The translations under genes were made by a program, and so were the position numbers. From Gemmata massiliana (GTDB taxonomy: Bacteria > Planctomycetota > Planctomycetia > Gemmatales > Gemmataceae), in the NCBI RefSeq assembly GCF_901538265.1, contig NZ_LR593886.1, positions 8,019,738-8,083,737 on the forward strand: 64,000 nt of DNA, given 5' to 3'. Shown here piece by piece: positions 28,058-37,837 of this stretch (positions are counted from its first letter, which is position 1; each line of letters starts with the position of its first letter). The notes under the pieces were generated by a model. The model searched no databases, was not told where the DNA came from, and saw nothing but the letters and a program-made list of their open reading frames with translations.

Positions 28058-29347
28058 ATGAAGCCTCTCGACCGGCGGAACTTCCTCCGTACTTCGACGG
28101 CCGCGGTCGGCGCGAGTTGGCTACCCGCGCTCGCGGCGCGTGCGGCGAACGACCCCGCACGTCAGCGCGCGTGTATCGTCCTCTGGATGGCCGGTGGGCC
28201 GACGCAGACGGACACCTTCGACCCCAAGCCCGACCACGCCAACGGCGGACCGTTTAAGGCGATTGATACAGCGGCTAACGGCGTGCGAATCGCAGAGCAC
28301 CTGCCGCTCGTCGCGAAGCAGATGAAGCATCTCGCGGTCGTGCGCTCGATGTCCACGAAAGAAGGCGATCACGGCCGCGCCACGCTTCACCTCCGCACCG
28401 GTAACTTGCCGCAAGGCGGGATCGACTTCCCCACTTTCGGTTCGCTCGTGTCCAAGGAGCGCACCCACCCGGACGACGACCTGCCCGGCTACGTCAGCAT
28501 CAGTCCACGCGGGTTCGGCCCCACGGCACTATCGGCCGGCTTCCTCGGTTCGCGCCACTCGCCCCTCGTGGTTGGCGACACCGGCGGCGGGTACGGCGGG
28601 GAAGAGGGCGGCGCGCTGCGTGTCGAGAACCTCGGGCTGCCCGCGGGCATCAGCGAGCAGCGGGCCGACGAGCGCCGCGCGCTGTTGGAAGAGTCCGAAG
28701 CGGACTTCCTCGCGAGTCGACCCGGGGTCGCGACGGACAGCCACAAGAGCGCCTACCAGCGTGCGGTGCGCCTGATGAAAGAGTCCGCGGCCCGCGCGTT
28801 CGATCTCTCGGAAGAAAAAGCCGCAGTGCGGGCCCGGTACGGTCGCAACCGCTTCGGACAGGGGTGCCTGCTCGCGCGGCGACTCGTGGAACGCGGGGTG
28901 CCGTTCGTCGAAGTCACGCTCGGCGGATGGGACACGCACGACAACAACTTCACGCAGGTAAAGAACTTGTGCGGCACACTCGACCCGGCCTGGGCCACGC
29001 TCATGGCCGACTTGAAGGACCGTGGGCTGCTCGAAACGACTACGGTGGTGTGGATGGGCGAGTTCGGTCGCACCCCGGGCATCAACCCGCGCAACGGGCG
29101 CGACCACTACCCGAACGCCTGGAGCGTGGTCCTCGGCGGGGGCGGCATCGTCGGTGGGCAGGCGGTCGGTAAGACGGGCGCGGACGGCCTGAAAGTTGAG
29201 GAGCGCCCGGTGAGCGTACCGGACCTCCTCGCGACCGTGTGCCGCGCGATCGGCATAGATCCCAACAAGCAGAACATGTCGAACGTGAGCCGGCCTATTC
29301 GTATCGTCGATCAGGCTGGGAAGCCGGTGAAAGAGGTGCTCGCGTGA
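28058..29347 (+). CDS. DUF1501 domain protein with Tat signal
   Basis: The start ATG 28058 follows AAGGAG and opens a twin-arginine signal (MKPLDRRNFLRTSTAAVGAS). The 429-residue protein carries DUF1501 motifs: VLWMAGGPTQTDTFDPKPDH, RSMSTKEGDHGRATLHLRTG, VEVTLGGWDTHDNNFTQVK and WMGEFGRTPGINPRNGRDH. DUF1501 belongs to the alkaline-phosphatase/sulfatase-like superfamily, and the conserved Asp/His residues suggest metal binding. Natural substrate unknown. It is downstream of the DUF1549 gene and overlaps the EF-hand gene start as GTGA, so it is translationally coupled to it. Confidence 0.85.
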   Translation: MKPLDRRNFLRTSTAAVGASWLPALAARAANDPARQRACIVLWMAGGPTQTDTFDPKPDHANGGPFKAIDTAANGVRIAEHLPLVAKQMKHLAVVRSMSTKEGDHGRATLHLRTGNLPQGGIDFPTFGSLVSKERTHPDDDLPGYVSISPRGFGPTALSAGFLGSRHSPLVVGDTGGGYGGEEGGALRVENLGLPAGISEQRADERRALLEESEADFLASRPGVATDSHKSAYQRAVRLMKESAARAFDLSEEKAAVRARYGRNRFGQGCLLARRLVERGVPFVEVTLGGWDTHDNNFTQVKNLCGTLDPAWATLMADLKDRGLLETTTVVWMGEFGRTPGINPRNGRDHYPNAWSVVLGGGGIVGGQAVGKTGADGLKVEERPVSVPDLLATVCRAIGIDPNKQNMSNVSRPIRIVDQAGKPVKEVLA

Positions 29348-30720
29348 CGCGGCTCCCGGCTCTGCTCGCAGTTTTGGTCGTTGGAGGTACGGTTCCGGCC
29401 GCGGACCCGGATCTGGTTTTCCCGAGTGGTGAAAAATCCGCGCGCCTCCGGCTCGAAGTCGTGACCGATGGCCCCGCACCCGAGGTCGCGTGGGCCGCGT
29501 TCCTCGAGAAACTGTTCACGCACTTCGATCGCGATAACGACGGCAAGCTGTCGGCCGCGGAAGCGAAGCGCGTGTTCCCGCTCCCCCTTCCGGGTGGGCG
29601 CGAAGTCGCAATGGACTTCGCCGCCCTCGATAAGACGCAATCCGGCCGGATCGCGCCCGTCGAATTCCGCGCGTTCTACCGCGACCGCGGGTTCACTCCG
29701 GTCACGATCGTCAATCAACCAGCTTCGGCCGAAACGCTGGCACTGAGTGACGCTCTGTTTCGGCACCTGGATCGCGACAACGATGGCAAACTGTCGGCCG
29801 CGGAGTTGCGCCGAGCCACGGGATTGCTTCAGCGCTTCGACGAAAACGAAGACGAGGTACTGACCGCCGCGGAACTGCTGGGCGAGGCCCGCGACACGTT
29901 CAAATCGGAACCCACCGGCCTGAAACTCGTGCCGGTCGAGAAGAACGTTTCTGACGCGAAACTCCGGCTCGCGCTGAGCGGGAAGTCTACGCTCAGTGGG
30001 GCCGGTAGCGCGTTCGAGCTTTCCGCGACCGGTGATCGCCTTCGAGTACCGGGTGGCACCTGTGCTCTGAGTGTCACGAAAGCCGATCCCGCGACCGCGT
30101 TCCGAACCGCGAAAAACTTCTACCTCGCGCAGTTCAAAGCGATCACGGGTGACAAACCCGCGCCGAAACGGGCGTTCGATGACGATTCCACCGCGCAGGT
30201 GCTCGCGGGCTTGTTCGACTCGGCCGACCGCGACGGTGACGGCAAACTCACGCGGGCGGAACTGGAAGCGTTCTTCGATCTCATCGAACTCGGCGTCGCG
30301 TGCCGCGTGCTCGTGACTGTAACCGACCGCGGGCGGAACTTGTTCGGCGTGTTTGATACGAACGGCGACGGTCGGCTCGATCTCGACGAACTGATTCGTG
30401 CCGGGCGCACGCTGCCGAACGAGTTCGCCCGCGACAAGTCCCTGGAACGCGGCGCGGTGCCAACATCGTACCAACTGATCGTGAGCCGCGGACCGGCGGG
30501 CGAATCGTTCGGCCCAGTCCCGTTCGGCGCGGCCCCGAAACCGAAACCACCGGTGCCTCCTGTCGCGCGCGGGCCGGCGTGGTTCCGGGCAATGGACAAG
30601 AACGGCGACGGGTACGTTTCCGCACGTGAGTTTATCGGCGCGCCAGAACTGTTCGCGAAGCTGGACGCCAACGGTGACGGCCGCATCAGTGTGGAAGAGG
30701 CCGAAACCGCGAAGTTGTGA
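29344..30720 (+). CDS. Secreted EF-hand protein with seven calcium-binding-like loops
   Basis: The start GTG 29344 overlaps the DUF1501 stop (GTGA) and has AAGAGG upstream. The product of about 458 residues has a signal peptide (LPALLAVLVVGGTVPAA). It carries a series of EF-hand loops: DRDNDGKLSAAE twice, DENEDEVLTAAE, DRDGDGKLTRAE, DTNGDGRLDLDE, DKNGDGYVSARE and DANGDGRISVEE. Six are near-canonical at the calcium-ligating positions; DENEDEVL lacks the central Gly. A region without EF hands lies between about residues 190 and 280. It probably binds calcium outside the cytoplasm. The coupling suggests it works with the DUF1501 and DUF1549 proteins, which is inference. Confidence 0.85.
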   Translation: MTRLPALLAVLVVGGTVPAADPDLVFPSGEKSARLRLEVVTDGPAPEVAWAAFLEKLFTHFDRDNDGKLSAAEAKRVFPLPLPGGREVAMDFAALDKTQSGRIAPVEFRAFYRDRGFTPVTIVNQPASAETLALSDALFRHLDRDNDGKLSAAELRRATGLLQRFDENEDEVLTAAELLGEARDTFKSEPTGLKLVPVEKNVSDAKLRLALSGKSTLSGAGSAFELSATGDRLRVPGGTCALSVTKADPATAFRTAKNFYLAQFKAITGDKPAPKRAFDDDSTAQVLAGLFDSADRDGDGKLTRAELEAFFDLIELGVACRVLVTVTDRGRNLFGVFDTNGDGRLDLDELIRAGRTLPNEFARDKSLERGAVPTSYQLIVSRGPAGESFGPVPFGAAPKPKPPVPPVARGPAWFRAMDKNGDGYVSAREFIGAPELFAKLDANGDGRISVEEAETAKL

Positions 30721-30777
30721 TTTCCAATATACGAGCCGGTGTGCCCGGGAAGACAAAGAACGCACCCGCTGGAACCG

Positions 30778-31905
30778 CTACTTCTTGCCGAAGCAGAACA
30801 GGTGAGCAGTACCGCGAATGAAGACCCGGCCGTCGGCGAGGGCCGGGGTCGCGTACACGCCCTCACCCAGTTCGACCTTCGACACGAGATCGAACTCCGC
30901 GTCGGCCTTCAGCACCGCGATCTGTCCCTTCTCGGAAATCGCCAGAATTTCGTCCCCCGCAGCGACCGGAGAGGCCGTCACCGCGCCGCTAAAAAGTGAT
31001 TCTTCCCAGAGCACCTTTCCGGTCTTGGCCTCGGTACACCCCGCGCGCCCGTCGTCGTGGAGCCAGAACAGCAGCTTGTCGCGTGCGAGGAGGCTCGGGA
31101 CATACGGAACCTGTTTCCGTGTTTCCCACGCCTTCACCGCACGGCCCTCACTCCCCGGCTCACCCGGTTTCACTGCGACCGCGTACCGCGAGTTCCCGCC
31201 CTCCCCGCAGAACACCACCACGACCCCACCGGCGTAGACTGGTTGACCGACCGCGCGCAGCACCGTCACCCCTTTGGGCCATTCCAGGTCGTAGTTCCAG
31301 TTCACCTTTCCCGTGGCCGGGTCGTAGGACGTGACCGAGGTAGTCGTGCCGAGGACCAGTTCCGTTTTCCCGTTGCGCTCCAGAACGAAGGGTGACGAGT
31401 AACAAGCCTTGTGGTGCTTCCGCGGCGCGCCCCATTTCTTCTGGCCCGTCTTGGCGTCGAAGGCGACCAGTTCGGCCCGCTCGTCGTCGTCCACGTTCAC
31501 GTACACGAGCCCCTCGTACAGAACCGGCGACATCCCCGGCCCGTGCTGGCTCACGTACCCGCCCAGCGACGCGCGCCACTTCTCTTTGCCGCCCGTGTCG
31601 TAGGCATAGAGCGAAACGCCCGCGCCGTCCCACCACACGCAATACACACCGTCCGCGTCGGCCGCCGGGGTACCCGAGGCGAGCGTGTTTTTCGCGTGTG
31701 TTTTGGCGATCGTCCCGGGGACGTTTTCCGCCCACAAAGGTTTCCCGTCGCTGGCACTGAAGCACAATAGAGTTCGCGTCTTCCCGTCCGCGGACGCCGT
31801 TTGGAGGAACACCTTCCCCCCGACGACGGTCGGTGACCCCGCCCCGCGCCCGGGGATCTCGGCCTTCCACAGCGGTTTCTTCGGTTCGATCTTGGTACCC
31901 GGCAC
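30778..31905 (-). pseudogene. PQQ-like beta-propeller gene lacking its 5' end
   Basis: From about 31895 down to 30778 the minus strand encodes good propeller blades: LLCFSASDGKPLWAENVPG, LYAYDTGGKEKWRASLGG, LVAFDAKTGQKKWGAPRK, VTSYDPATGKVNWNYDLE and CTEAKTGKVLWEESLF. Homologues begin with a signal peptide and a WPQWRG-type motif, and both are missing. Upstream the sequence becomes, in a different frame, the first part of a VOC-fold gene. A GTG at 31905 could start a leaderless product, but an exported propeller would not be exported without its signal. This is most simply a 5'-truncated gene created by a deletion junction near 31890-31905. Confidence 0.7.
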
Positions 31906-32176
31906 GCTCCAGACGCCTCTGGACCTCCACCAGTCCGGCCGCGTCGGGGAGCCGCAGACCGACGTGATTCAGGGACGCCCCGCGTGGGGCCGGTTGAGGT
32001 AGGAACGAGAGTACGAGCGGCGGTTCGTCGAGTTCAAACTTGGCGTAGTCCGCGTGGCACTTGGCCGGCTCGGTGCCGAACAGGACACGATAAAACGCCA
32101 CGGAACGGTCCAGGTCGGTGACGTTCACGGCCATGTGAAACGCGACCGGCCGTTCGATCACATTTAGTGCGGGCAT
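31890..32176 (-). pseudogene. VOC/glyoxalase-fold (ArsI/CadI-like) gene truncated at its 3' end
   Basis: ATG 32176 starts a protein with FHMAVNVTDLDRSVAFYRVL, TEPAKCHADYAKFELDEPPL and SLNHVGLRLPDAAGLVEVQR, the N-terminal half of a vicinal-oxygen-chelate protein of the ArsI/CadI type. These enzymes use two half-modules and Fe(II) to act on organoarsenicals or related substrates. After RRLERAGYQ the frame loses family resemblance and runs on in the wrong frame of the PQQ gene to 31160. The second metal-ligand half is missing, so it should be inactive. It lies 20 bases after the lipoprotein gene, apparently in its operon. Confidence 0.65.
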
Positions 32177-32196
32177 GGGGGATGCACCGGTGCAAG

Positions 32197-32628
32197 TTAT
32201 TCGGAGATCGTGAGCGGCGGGAGTTCGTTCTGGGGCTTCTTTTCGGTCGTCACGCGCAACGGGGACGACTTGGGATCGAGGTATTTTGCGGCCGGCAGTT
32301 TCGGCCGGGGCGTGCCGTCGGGCATGGGGGCCTCGCGGATCGTCACAACGTACTCACCGGCGGGGGCGCCGTCGGATACGTCGTAACAGGTGATCGTAAA
32401 GTTACCGTCCGCGTGTACGGCACCAGTGAGCTGCGCCGGTAGCTTGGGCGCGGCCGGATCGGTCGGGTGGAGCACGACCATCAGCCCCAAGACCTTGTGC
32501 TCGGGCCACACCAGTTTGCCGGACGTTTTGTTGACCGGGACGCGGCCGTCACTGCCGCCACATCCGGCGGCCAGGAGCGAGATAAGGGCGATCACCGCCC
32601 ACCCCCAGCGGGACAAGATTCGGGTCAC
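32197..32628 (-). CDS. Small lipoprotein downstream of a DUF1559 gene
   Basis: The 143-residue protein begins with a lipoprotein signal and lipobox LAAGC (Cys23). The mature part contains GRVPVNKTSGKLVW and later GAVHADGNFTITCYDVSDGA, PAGEYVVTIRE and PKLPAAKYLDPKSSPL. This is the pattern of the carboxypeptidase-regulatory-like small lipoproteins that accompany DUF1559 genes in planctomycetes. It should be anchored in a membrane facing outward. The start lies 12 bases after the DUF1559 stop, so the two form an operon. Function unknown. Confidence 0.75.
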   Translation of the reverse strand: MTRILSRWGWAVIALISLLAAGCGGSDGRVPVNKTSGKLVWPEHKVLGLMVVLHPTDPAAPKLPAQLTGAVHADGNFTITCYDVSDGAPAGEYVVTIREAPMPDGTPRPKLPAAKYLDPKSSPLRVTTEKKPQNELPPLTISE

Positions 32629-32640
32629 GGGAGCCTCACG

Positions 32641-33720
32641 TTATTCCAGGGTGGTGATTTCGCCTTGCGACTTGGTGAGCATGTCGATGATCACGCCGGT
32701 CGGAGTGCTCTCGTTGATGAACCGCACGGACCCGTCGCCGAGGAGGAAGTTGGCCCCGCCGGTGTGGTAGCTGTAGTAGTTGTGGTCGTTGGTCTTGTTA
32801 ATTGCGAACGGGCCGGGTTGCCCGATGCCGTCACCCGTAGACCCGTAGATCTGCATGGCCGACAGCGCATCTCCCCAGCCCCCGGCGTGGCTGAGCAGCA
32901 TCCCGACACCGGTGTTGGGGGCGCCTTGGGGCGACGGGGCCGTCGGGGTCGGGATGCCAGGGGTACCGATGTTGCCCGGCCGATTAGGATCATCGGTCCA
33001 GTCCTTGCCGCGAATGATGAACCGCGGTCGCCCGGACCCTTCCCCGAGGAGGATCGTGTTGGAAAGCCCGTCGGTGATGGCAAGGATCGGCGTGTGCCCG
33101 CTCGCGATGTCCTTGTCAGCGAGCTTCAACATGCAGTCCCGGATGTACTTGTCGTTCACCCCGTCAATGAGGGTCGCCACGCTGGACACGGGCTGCTTAC
33201 CGAGCATGTCCCACGACTCGGTCCGAATGCCCTGGCACGGCATGTAGTCCCCGCGCGCACTGTTCCAGCGCTGGGCATCGGGCAGCAGAATCCCAGTTCC
33301 CTGCCAGTTGTACCGATAGGTTTCCGGCGAAACCCCGTTGGACGGGCACTGCACCATCTTGATCGGGGTCAAGATGACGGGCTGGTTGTTCGCACTCGCT
33401 TGGTCCTCGTCCCACTTGTACTGACGGTAGAGTGCTTCTTGTTCGATGTACGGCAAGAGAAACGTCCCCCACCCGTGCTTCATGGCTTGCAGTCCACCGA
33501 GCGCTTGACTCCGCACCGACGCGGGCGGCAATTTGTCGTTGTTGGCCGAGGCGTAGTTGTGGTACGCGAGCCCGAGTTGTTTGAGGTTGTTCTGGCACTT
33601 CAGCCGTGCCGCGGCCTCGCGCACCTTTTGCACGGCAGGTAACAAGAGCCCGATCAGAATCGCGATGATCGCAATCACCACGAGCAACTCGATGAGGGTA
33701 AAAGCTGAGCGACGGCGCAT
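32641..33720 (-). CDS. DUF1559 prepilin-like protein
   Basis: The 359-residue protein starts with a type IV pilin-like N-terminus, [19 protein letters not shown]. It continues [20 protein letters not shown] and ends with the H-x9-DG signature ([16 protein letters not shown]). These features define the DUF1559 family, expanded to dozens of copies in planctomycetes. The leader should be cleaved by prepilin peptidase after a basic stretch and the protein assembled or anchored outside the cytoplasmic membrane. It is first in an operon with the small lipoprotein. Confidence 0.92.
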   Translation of the reverse strand: MRRRSAFTLIELLVVIAIIAILIGLLLPAVQKVREAAARLKCQNNLKQLGLAYHNYASANNDKLPPASVRSQALGGLQAMKHGWGTFLLPYIEQEALYRQYKWDEDQASANNQPVILTPIKMVQCPSNGVSPETYRYNWQGTGILLPDAQRWNSARGDYMPCQGIRTESWDMLGKQPVSSVATLIDGVNDKYIRDCMLKLADKDIASGHTPILAITDGLSNTILLGEGSGRPRFIIRGKDWTDDPNRPGNIGTPGIPTPTAPSPQGAPNTGVGMLLSHAGGWGDALSAMQIYGSTGDGIGQPGPFAINKTNDHNYYSYHTGGANFLLGDGSVRFINESTPTGVIIDMLTKSQGEITTLE

Positions 33721-34126
33721 GACGCACCTTGGGGGAAGAGCGATCGGCGGGAATGCAATGACGTATGCCTTGCAGACAAGATGTTAAGCAGTGAGCGTGG
33801 CCCCGGCCACAACATTCCTCACGCAATCTACTCGTTTTTGGCACAGCGCGTGCCGGACCAACGGGGCCGAAGTAACAGCCGAGGGACTGTACGGAATTAC
33901 GGGAACCGCAATTTCGCTTCTCCCGGTACCACGATTTCAGGGCGCACGGAAATGGCCTGCGTGTTCGTGATCGAGTCACGTGCCGTTTGTGTCGGGAACG
34001 CCGAACACTGGAGAATCCAACTATCCGCCGAAATGCTCACGGGGCGCTTGATGCGCGGCGCGGTCCCGACGAATATGGTGGCGACCGCGCCCATGTTAGG
34101 GCGATCAACACATTGCAGGAACGACC
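33721..34126. other. Divergent intergenic region between the DUF1559 operon and a PQQ gene
   Basis: These 406 bases separate two divergent genes, so both promoters must lie here. I see no ORF with coding character, RNA gene or clear operator. Confidence 0.5.
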
Positions 34127-35413
34127 ATGAATTGGGTTCGTGCCCTCTTGTCCGCTCTGGTTTGTGGCCCGGTCGCGACCGCGGCGGATTGGCCCCAATG
34201 GCGCGGGCCGAACCGCGACGGGCACTCCGCGGATACCGTGCTCCTCGAAACCTGGCCCGCGAACGGGCCGAAACTGGCGTGGTCCCTCACCGACGCTGAA
34301 GAGATCGGTACCGGGTACGGGTCGCCCGCGGTGGTCGGTGATCGGCTCTACGTCATCGGCGCGAACGGCGCGAAACAAACCGCGACCGAGTTCGTCACCT
34401 GCCTGAGTTTGAAGGACGGTAAACGGCTCTGGCGCCGGGAACTCGTGACCACTCCCGGCAAGTTCAACGACGGGTGGGGCGGCGGACCGCGGTCCACCCC
34501 GACCGTGGACGGGGATGCCGTGTTCGTGCTCGGGTCCACCGGCGACCTGGTCTGCCTGAGCGCCGAGAAGGGCGAGGTGCGGTGGGCCAAGAATTTCGTG
34601 AAGGATTACGAGGGAGGAATTCCGACCTGGGGGTACAGCGAAAGCCCACTCATCGACAGCGACCACTTGCTCTGCACCCCCGGGAACAAAGGCGGATTGA
34701 TCGCACTCGACAAGAAAACGGGCAAGACGGTTTGGCAGTGCAAGGAACTAACCGACGGGGCCGGGTACTCGTCGATCCTCGTCACCGAAGTCGGCGGGGT
34801 GAAGCAGTACGTGCAGCAGACGATGCAGTCCGGCATCGGGGTCCGAGCATCGGACGGCAAACTGTTGTGGAAGGTGGGGGGCATTCGGCGCGCGGTTGCG
34901 GTTATCCCCACGCCCGTGTTGCACGGGGAGTACGTGTTCTTTACGTCTGGGTATGGGGCCGGGTGCGAGTGCTTCAAACTAGAGAAGGACGGCGACGGGA
35001 CCAAAGCGACCGAGGTCTACACGAAGAACAAGGTGGTCGCGAACCACCACGGCGGGGTGCTCCGGGTGGGCGAGTACATTTACGGACACAGCGACAGTTC
35101 CGGGTGGGTGTGTTTCGACATGAAGAAGGGCGGGGACGAACCCGTCTGGCAAAACAAGGGAGTGGGCAAAGGGTCGGTCAGTTTCGCCGCCGGATTCCTG
35201 TACTGTTACGCCGAGAACGACGGCACACTGGCTCTGGTCAAGGCGACCGAGAAGGGGTACCAGGAGTCGAGCAAGTTCGCGATTCCGCAGAAAAGCAAGC
35301 TGCGCCCGAACCTGGGTAAGGTGTGGGCGCACCCAGTTATTGCTGGCGGGAAGTTGATTCTCCGGGACTACGAATTGCTCTTCGTCTACGACATCAGCAA
35401 GCCGAAAGCTTAG
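34127..35413 (+). CDS. Secreted PQQ-like beta-propeller protein
   Basis: The 428-residue protein has a signal peptide (MNWVRALLSALVCGPVATAA), then DWPQWRGPNRDGHSADTVLL. Repeated quinoprotein-like blades follow: VTCLSLKDGKRLWRRELV, LVCLSAEKGEVRWAKNFV, IALDKKTGKTVWQCKELT and VRASDGKLLWKVGG. It should fold as a propeller outside the cytoplasm. It is intact, unlike the two related copies on either side (30778-31905 and 35476-36738). As with its relatives, a PQQ-dependent enzyme activity is not demonstrated by visible residues. Confidence 0.82.
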   Translation: MNWVRALLSALVCGPVATAADWPQWRGPNRDGHSADTVLLETWPANGPKLAWSLTDAEEIGTGYGSPAVVGDRLYVIGANGAKQTATEFVTCLSLKDGKRLWRRELVTTPGKFNDGWGGGPRSTPTVDGDAVFVLGSTGDLVCLSAEKGEVRWAKNFVKDYEGGIPTWGYSESPLIDSDHLLCTPGNKGGLIALDKKTGKTVWQCKELTDGAGYSSILVTEVGGVKQYVQQTMQSGIGVRASDGKLLWKVGGIRRAVAVIPTPVLHGEYVFFTSGYGAGCECFKLEKDGDGTKATEVYTKNKVVANHHGGVLRVGEYIYGHSDSSGWVCFDMKKGGDEPVWQNKGVGKGSVSFAAGFLYCYAENDGTLALVKATEKGYQESSKFAIPQKSKLRPNLGKVWAHPVIAGGKLILRDYELLFVYDISKPKA

Positions 35414-35475
35414 TCCGGAGGCCGTCCCGGGTCGGGTGTTACACCCCGGCTGCGCAACGCTTCTTCAAAACTGCC

Positions 35476-36738
35476 TCACGGGTTGCCGATCGCCCACAGG
35501 TACCCGTAGCCGCGGAAATAGAGTCGCCCTCCCGAAATAGCCGGCGAACCGAAGATCTTGTCGGGCAGGCTATTGGTCGCGAGCTTCTTGAACTCGCGAC
35601 CGGCCCGGATCACGTCCGTGACTCCCTCCTGACTGGTCGCGTAGATCTTTCCGTCGCCGGCCACCATGTTGGCCCAGTGGTACCCCTTGGTGACGTCCCC
35701 CTTGTACAGCTGCTGACCGGTCTTGACGTCGTGCGCCGTGAACGGCCCGTGCCCGCACAAGTAGATCACATCCCCGACGCGGATCGGGGACACCACGTCC
35801 GGGGTCGTTTTGATCCGCCAGACCTCGTGGTCGTTGTCCTCGTCGATCGCCCCCTTCGCCCCGACCGGGTTCAGCCCGACCGTCGGCCCAGTCTTGCACG
35901 ACGGCACCACGATCAGGTCCGGCGTCACCAACGGGTTCGACACGAACCGCCAGCCGTTGTTGTTCGTCGGGTTCAGCCCCTGCACCCGCCACACCTCGCT
36001 CCCGTCGGTCAGCTTGTGACCGGTGCAGAAATCGTTGCCGTGGGCGACGAGGAGCGGGCCGCCCTAGCCCTCCCAGATAAACGGGGAGGCGTACACGTCC
36101 GGGCTCTCACCCTTGCTCGCCCCGCGTCGGTCCACCGCCCACTCCTCCGTGCCGGTGACCGCGTCGTACCGGACCAACTTCTGCGCCTTGCGGTGCATCA
36201 CTTGGAGGTACAGCTTGTCCTTGTGCAGCACCGGGGTCCAGTGCGCCCCGAACGCGATCTCGATCTTGCCGAACTTCGAGACGTCCGTCGCCCATACCTG
36301 TTTCCCGTCCACGGTAAAGCACCCCAGCGAGCCGTTCCCGGAGAACGCCCACACGTGCTTGCCGTCGGTGGCACAGGACGCCGATGCGTCCGACACGTCG
36401 GCCCCGGTCGGGTTCTTGTACCGCTTGGCCCCGGTGCCCGAGAGCTTCCCCTTCCACCGCTCCTTACCGTCCGTCCCCACGCAGAGTACCACCACATCGT
36501 CGCCGTCTACCGCGGTTACGTAGATCTTGTCGCCCCAGACAACCGGCGTGCCGGCGCCGATCCCCGGCATCTTCAGTTTCCAGGCGACGTTCTTCTCGGC
36601 CCCCCACTCGGTTGGCAACCCCTTCTCGGCGGACTGACCGTCGCTCCGCGGACCGCGCCACTGCGGCCAGTCGTCGGCCCGCGCCGCGGTGCTACAAGCG
36701 AACAGAACGAAGGAGAGTCGGAACCAGATCGTCGGCAT
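35476..36738 (-). pseudogene. PQQ-like beta-propeller gene interrupted by an in-frame amber codon
   Basis: Two consecutive segments in the same frame form one protein. The first, from ATG 36738, has a signal peptide, DDWPQWRGPRSDGQSAE and propeller blades, and ends at a TAG on complement 36064-36066. The second continues without frame change (GGPLLVAHGNDFCTGHKLTD, GSEVWRVQGLNP) to the stop at 35476. The product would be about 420 residues with RYDAVTGTEEWAVDRRGA and HDVKTGQQLYKGDV as blades. A single base change explains the interruption. Unless TAG is suppressed, only a 224-residue N-terminal half is made. Confidence 0.75.
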
Positions 36739-36947
36739 ATCGTCGGAGGGGTGAGGGGATTTCCGGCGGGCGGGATGGGGCTACAATATCTTGAGAATGC
36801 GGCATGCGTCAAGATATTGAAACGGCCGATTCCCCGGTCTTCTTCCATCGCACGCAGTGACATCCGCGTGCCCGATTGCCATCGTCGTCCGGGACGGGGT
36901 GGCCCCAGTGAGATAATTTAGACGCACCAAGAACGGACGGAGGGCGT

Positions 36948-37437
36948 ATGTGTGTTGCGAACCGTCCGCTGTGTCGAGGCCCTGTCACTCTTCCGACCCA
37001 TTCGGTTCCCGTAACCGCGGTGCCCGAGGCGGTTCTCCTCGAACGGTTCGCGGCCGGAGACGAGGCCACCCTGGGCGACCTGTTCCGGCGGTACCGGATG
37101 GTGGCGTATCGGGTCGCTTATCGATTGCTCGGGCACGAAGCCGACGCCCTTGATGCCGTTCAGGACGGGTTCGTGAACGCGCTCCGGAACCTCGATCAGT
37201 TCCGGGGACAAAGTTCGTTCAAGACATGGCTCCTGCGGGTCGTCAGCAACGCCGCTTTTGACCTCGGTCGGCGCCGGAAACGTAACTCCCGGGTTTCAAA
37301 CGAACACATCGACCATCCGCTCGATCAGTTGAGGGCGTCGGAACTGCCGGCAGACGTTCGTTCTGCACACCGAAGGGGAGCTCTCGTACCAGGAGATCAC
37401 CGACGCCCTCAACATCTCGATCGGAACCGTAATGATA
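36948..37437 (+). pseudogene. ECF sigma-70 factor gene, frameshifted and cut by an IS
   Basis: ATG 36948 follows GGAGG and opens a sigma factor. Region 2 is clear: ERFAAGDEATLGDLFRRYRM, LLGHEADALDAVQDGFVNAL and QFRGQSSFKTWLLRVVSNAA. At about 37356 the frame breaks, and region 4 continues in another frame as FVLHTEGELSYQEITDALNI followed by SIGTV. The sequence then runs into the left end of an IS630-type element at about 37438, before the end of the DNA-binding helix. Homologues continue with a short basic tail that is absent. The gene is inactive by frameshift and truncation. Confidence 0.75.
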
Positions 37438-37455
37438 CCGAATCGTTTTGAAAGA

Positions 37456-37837
37456 TTACCATTCCAACCCGACAGCCCAGCGGAACCCAACCCTGGGCCG
37501 CACTTCTTCGGGGTACTCGGCGAGGTCGTCCCAGCGGTCGCGGACGATGCCCGTAGGCGGTCGATGCGGCCGAGCGAGCGGTTCGCCACGGCCTCGCGAA
37601 CCAGGGGCCACAGGGGCTCGGCGGGTTGTAACTCCGGGGTACACGGGGGCACGAAGTGGAGCACCATGTTGGGCGGCACCACCAGGGCCCGGGCCGTGTG
37701 CCAGCCCACGTTGTCCACCAGTACCACCGTTGTTCCCCTCCGGGCCCGCGCGACGCGCGAGCGCTTCGAGCGCCTCGGACGTGCGCTCGGCCTTCACCCG
37801 GGGTAGCAGGACGCCGAACGTGTGGCCCGTCTTGGGG
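37456..37837 (-). pseudogene. IS630 transposase, C-terminal part
   Basis: Read leftward from the target duplication, the fragment has PKTGHTFGVLLPRVKAERTS, then, after a frameshift, VLVDNVGWHTARALVVPPNM and PPCTPELQPAEPLWPLVREA. After another frameshift it ends WDDLAEYPEEVRPRVGF and a stop at 37456. The DNxxxH and PELQPAEPLW blocks are the second Asp and final Glu regions of the DDE_3 fold. PKTG at its start continues the N-terminal part at 39503-40190 once the ISKra4-type element is removed. Confidence 0.75.

Noticed and set aside
31160-31890. Extension of the VOC-type frame through the PQQ gene (would give a 338-residue fusion)
   Set aside because: Past RRLERAG the residues are the out-of-frame translation of PQQ blades, so it is not a real fusion protein.
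35323-36921. A 532-codon plus-strand open frame
   Set aside because: It lies opposite the PQQ-propeller gene, and its sequence is the Arg/His/Val-rich shadow typical of high-GC DNA.
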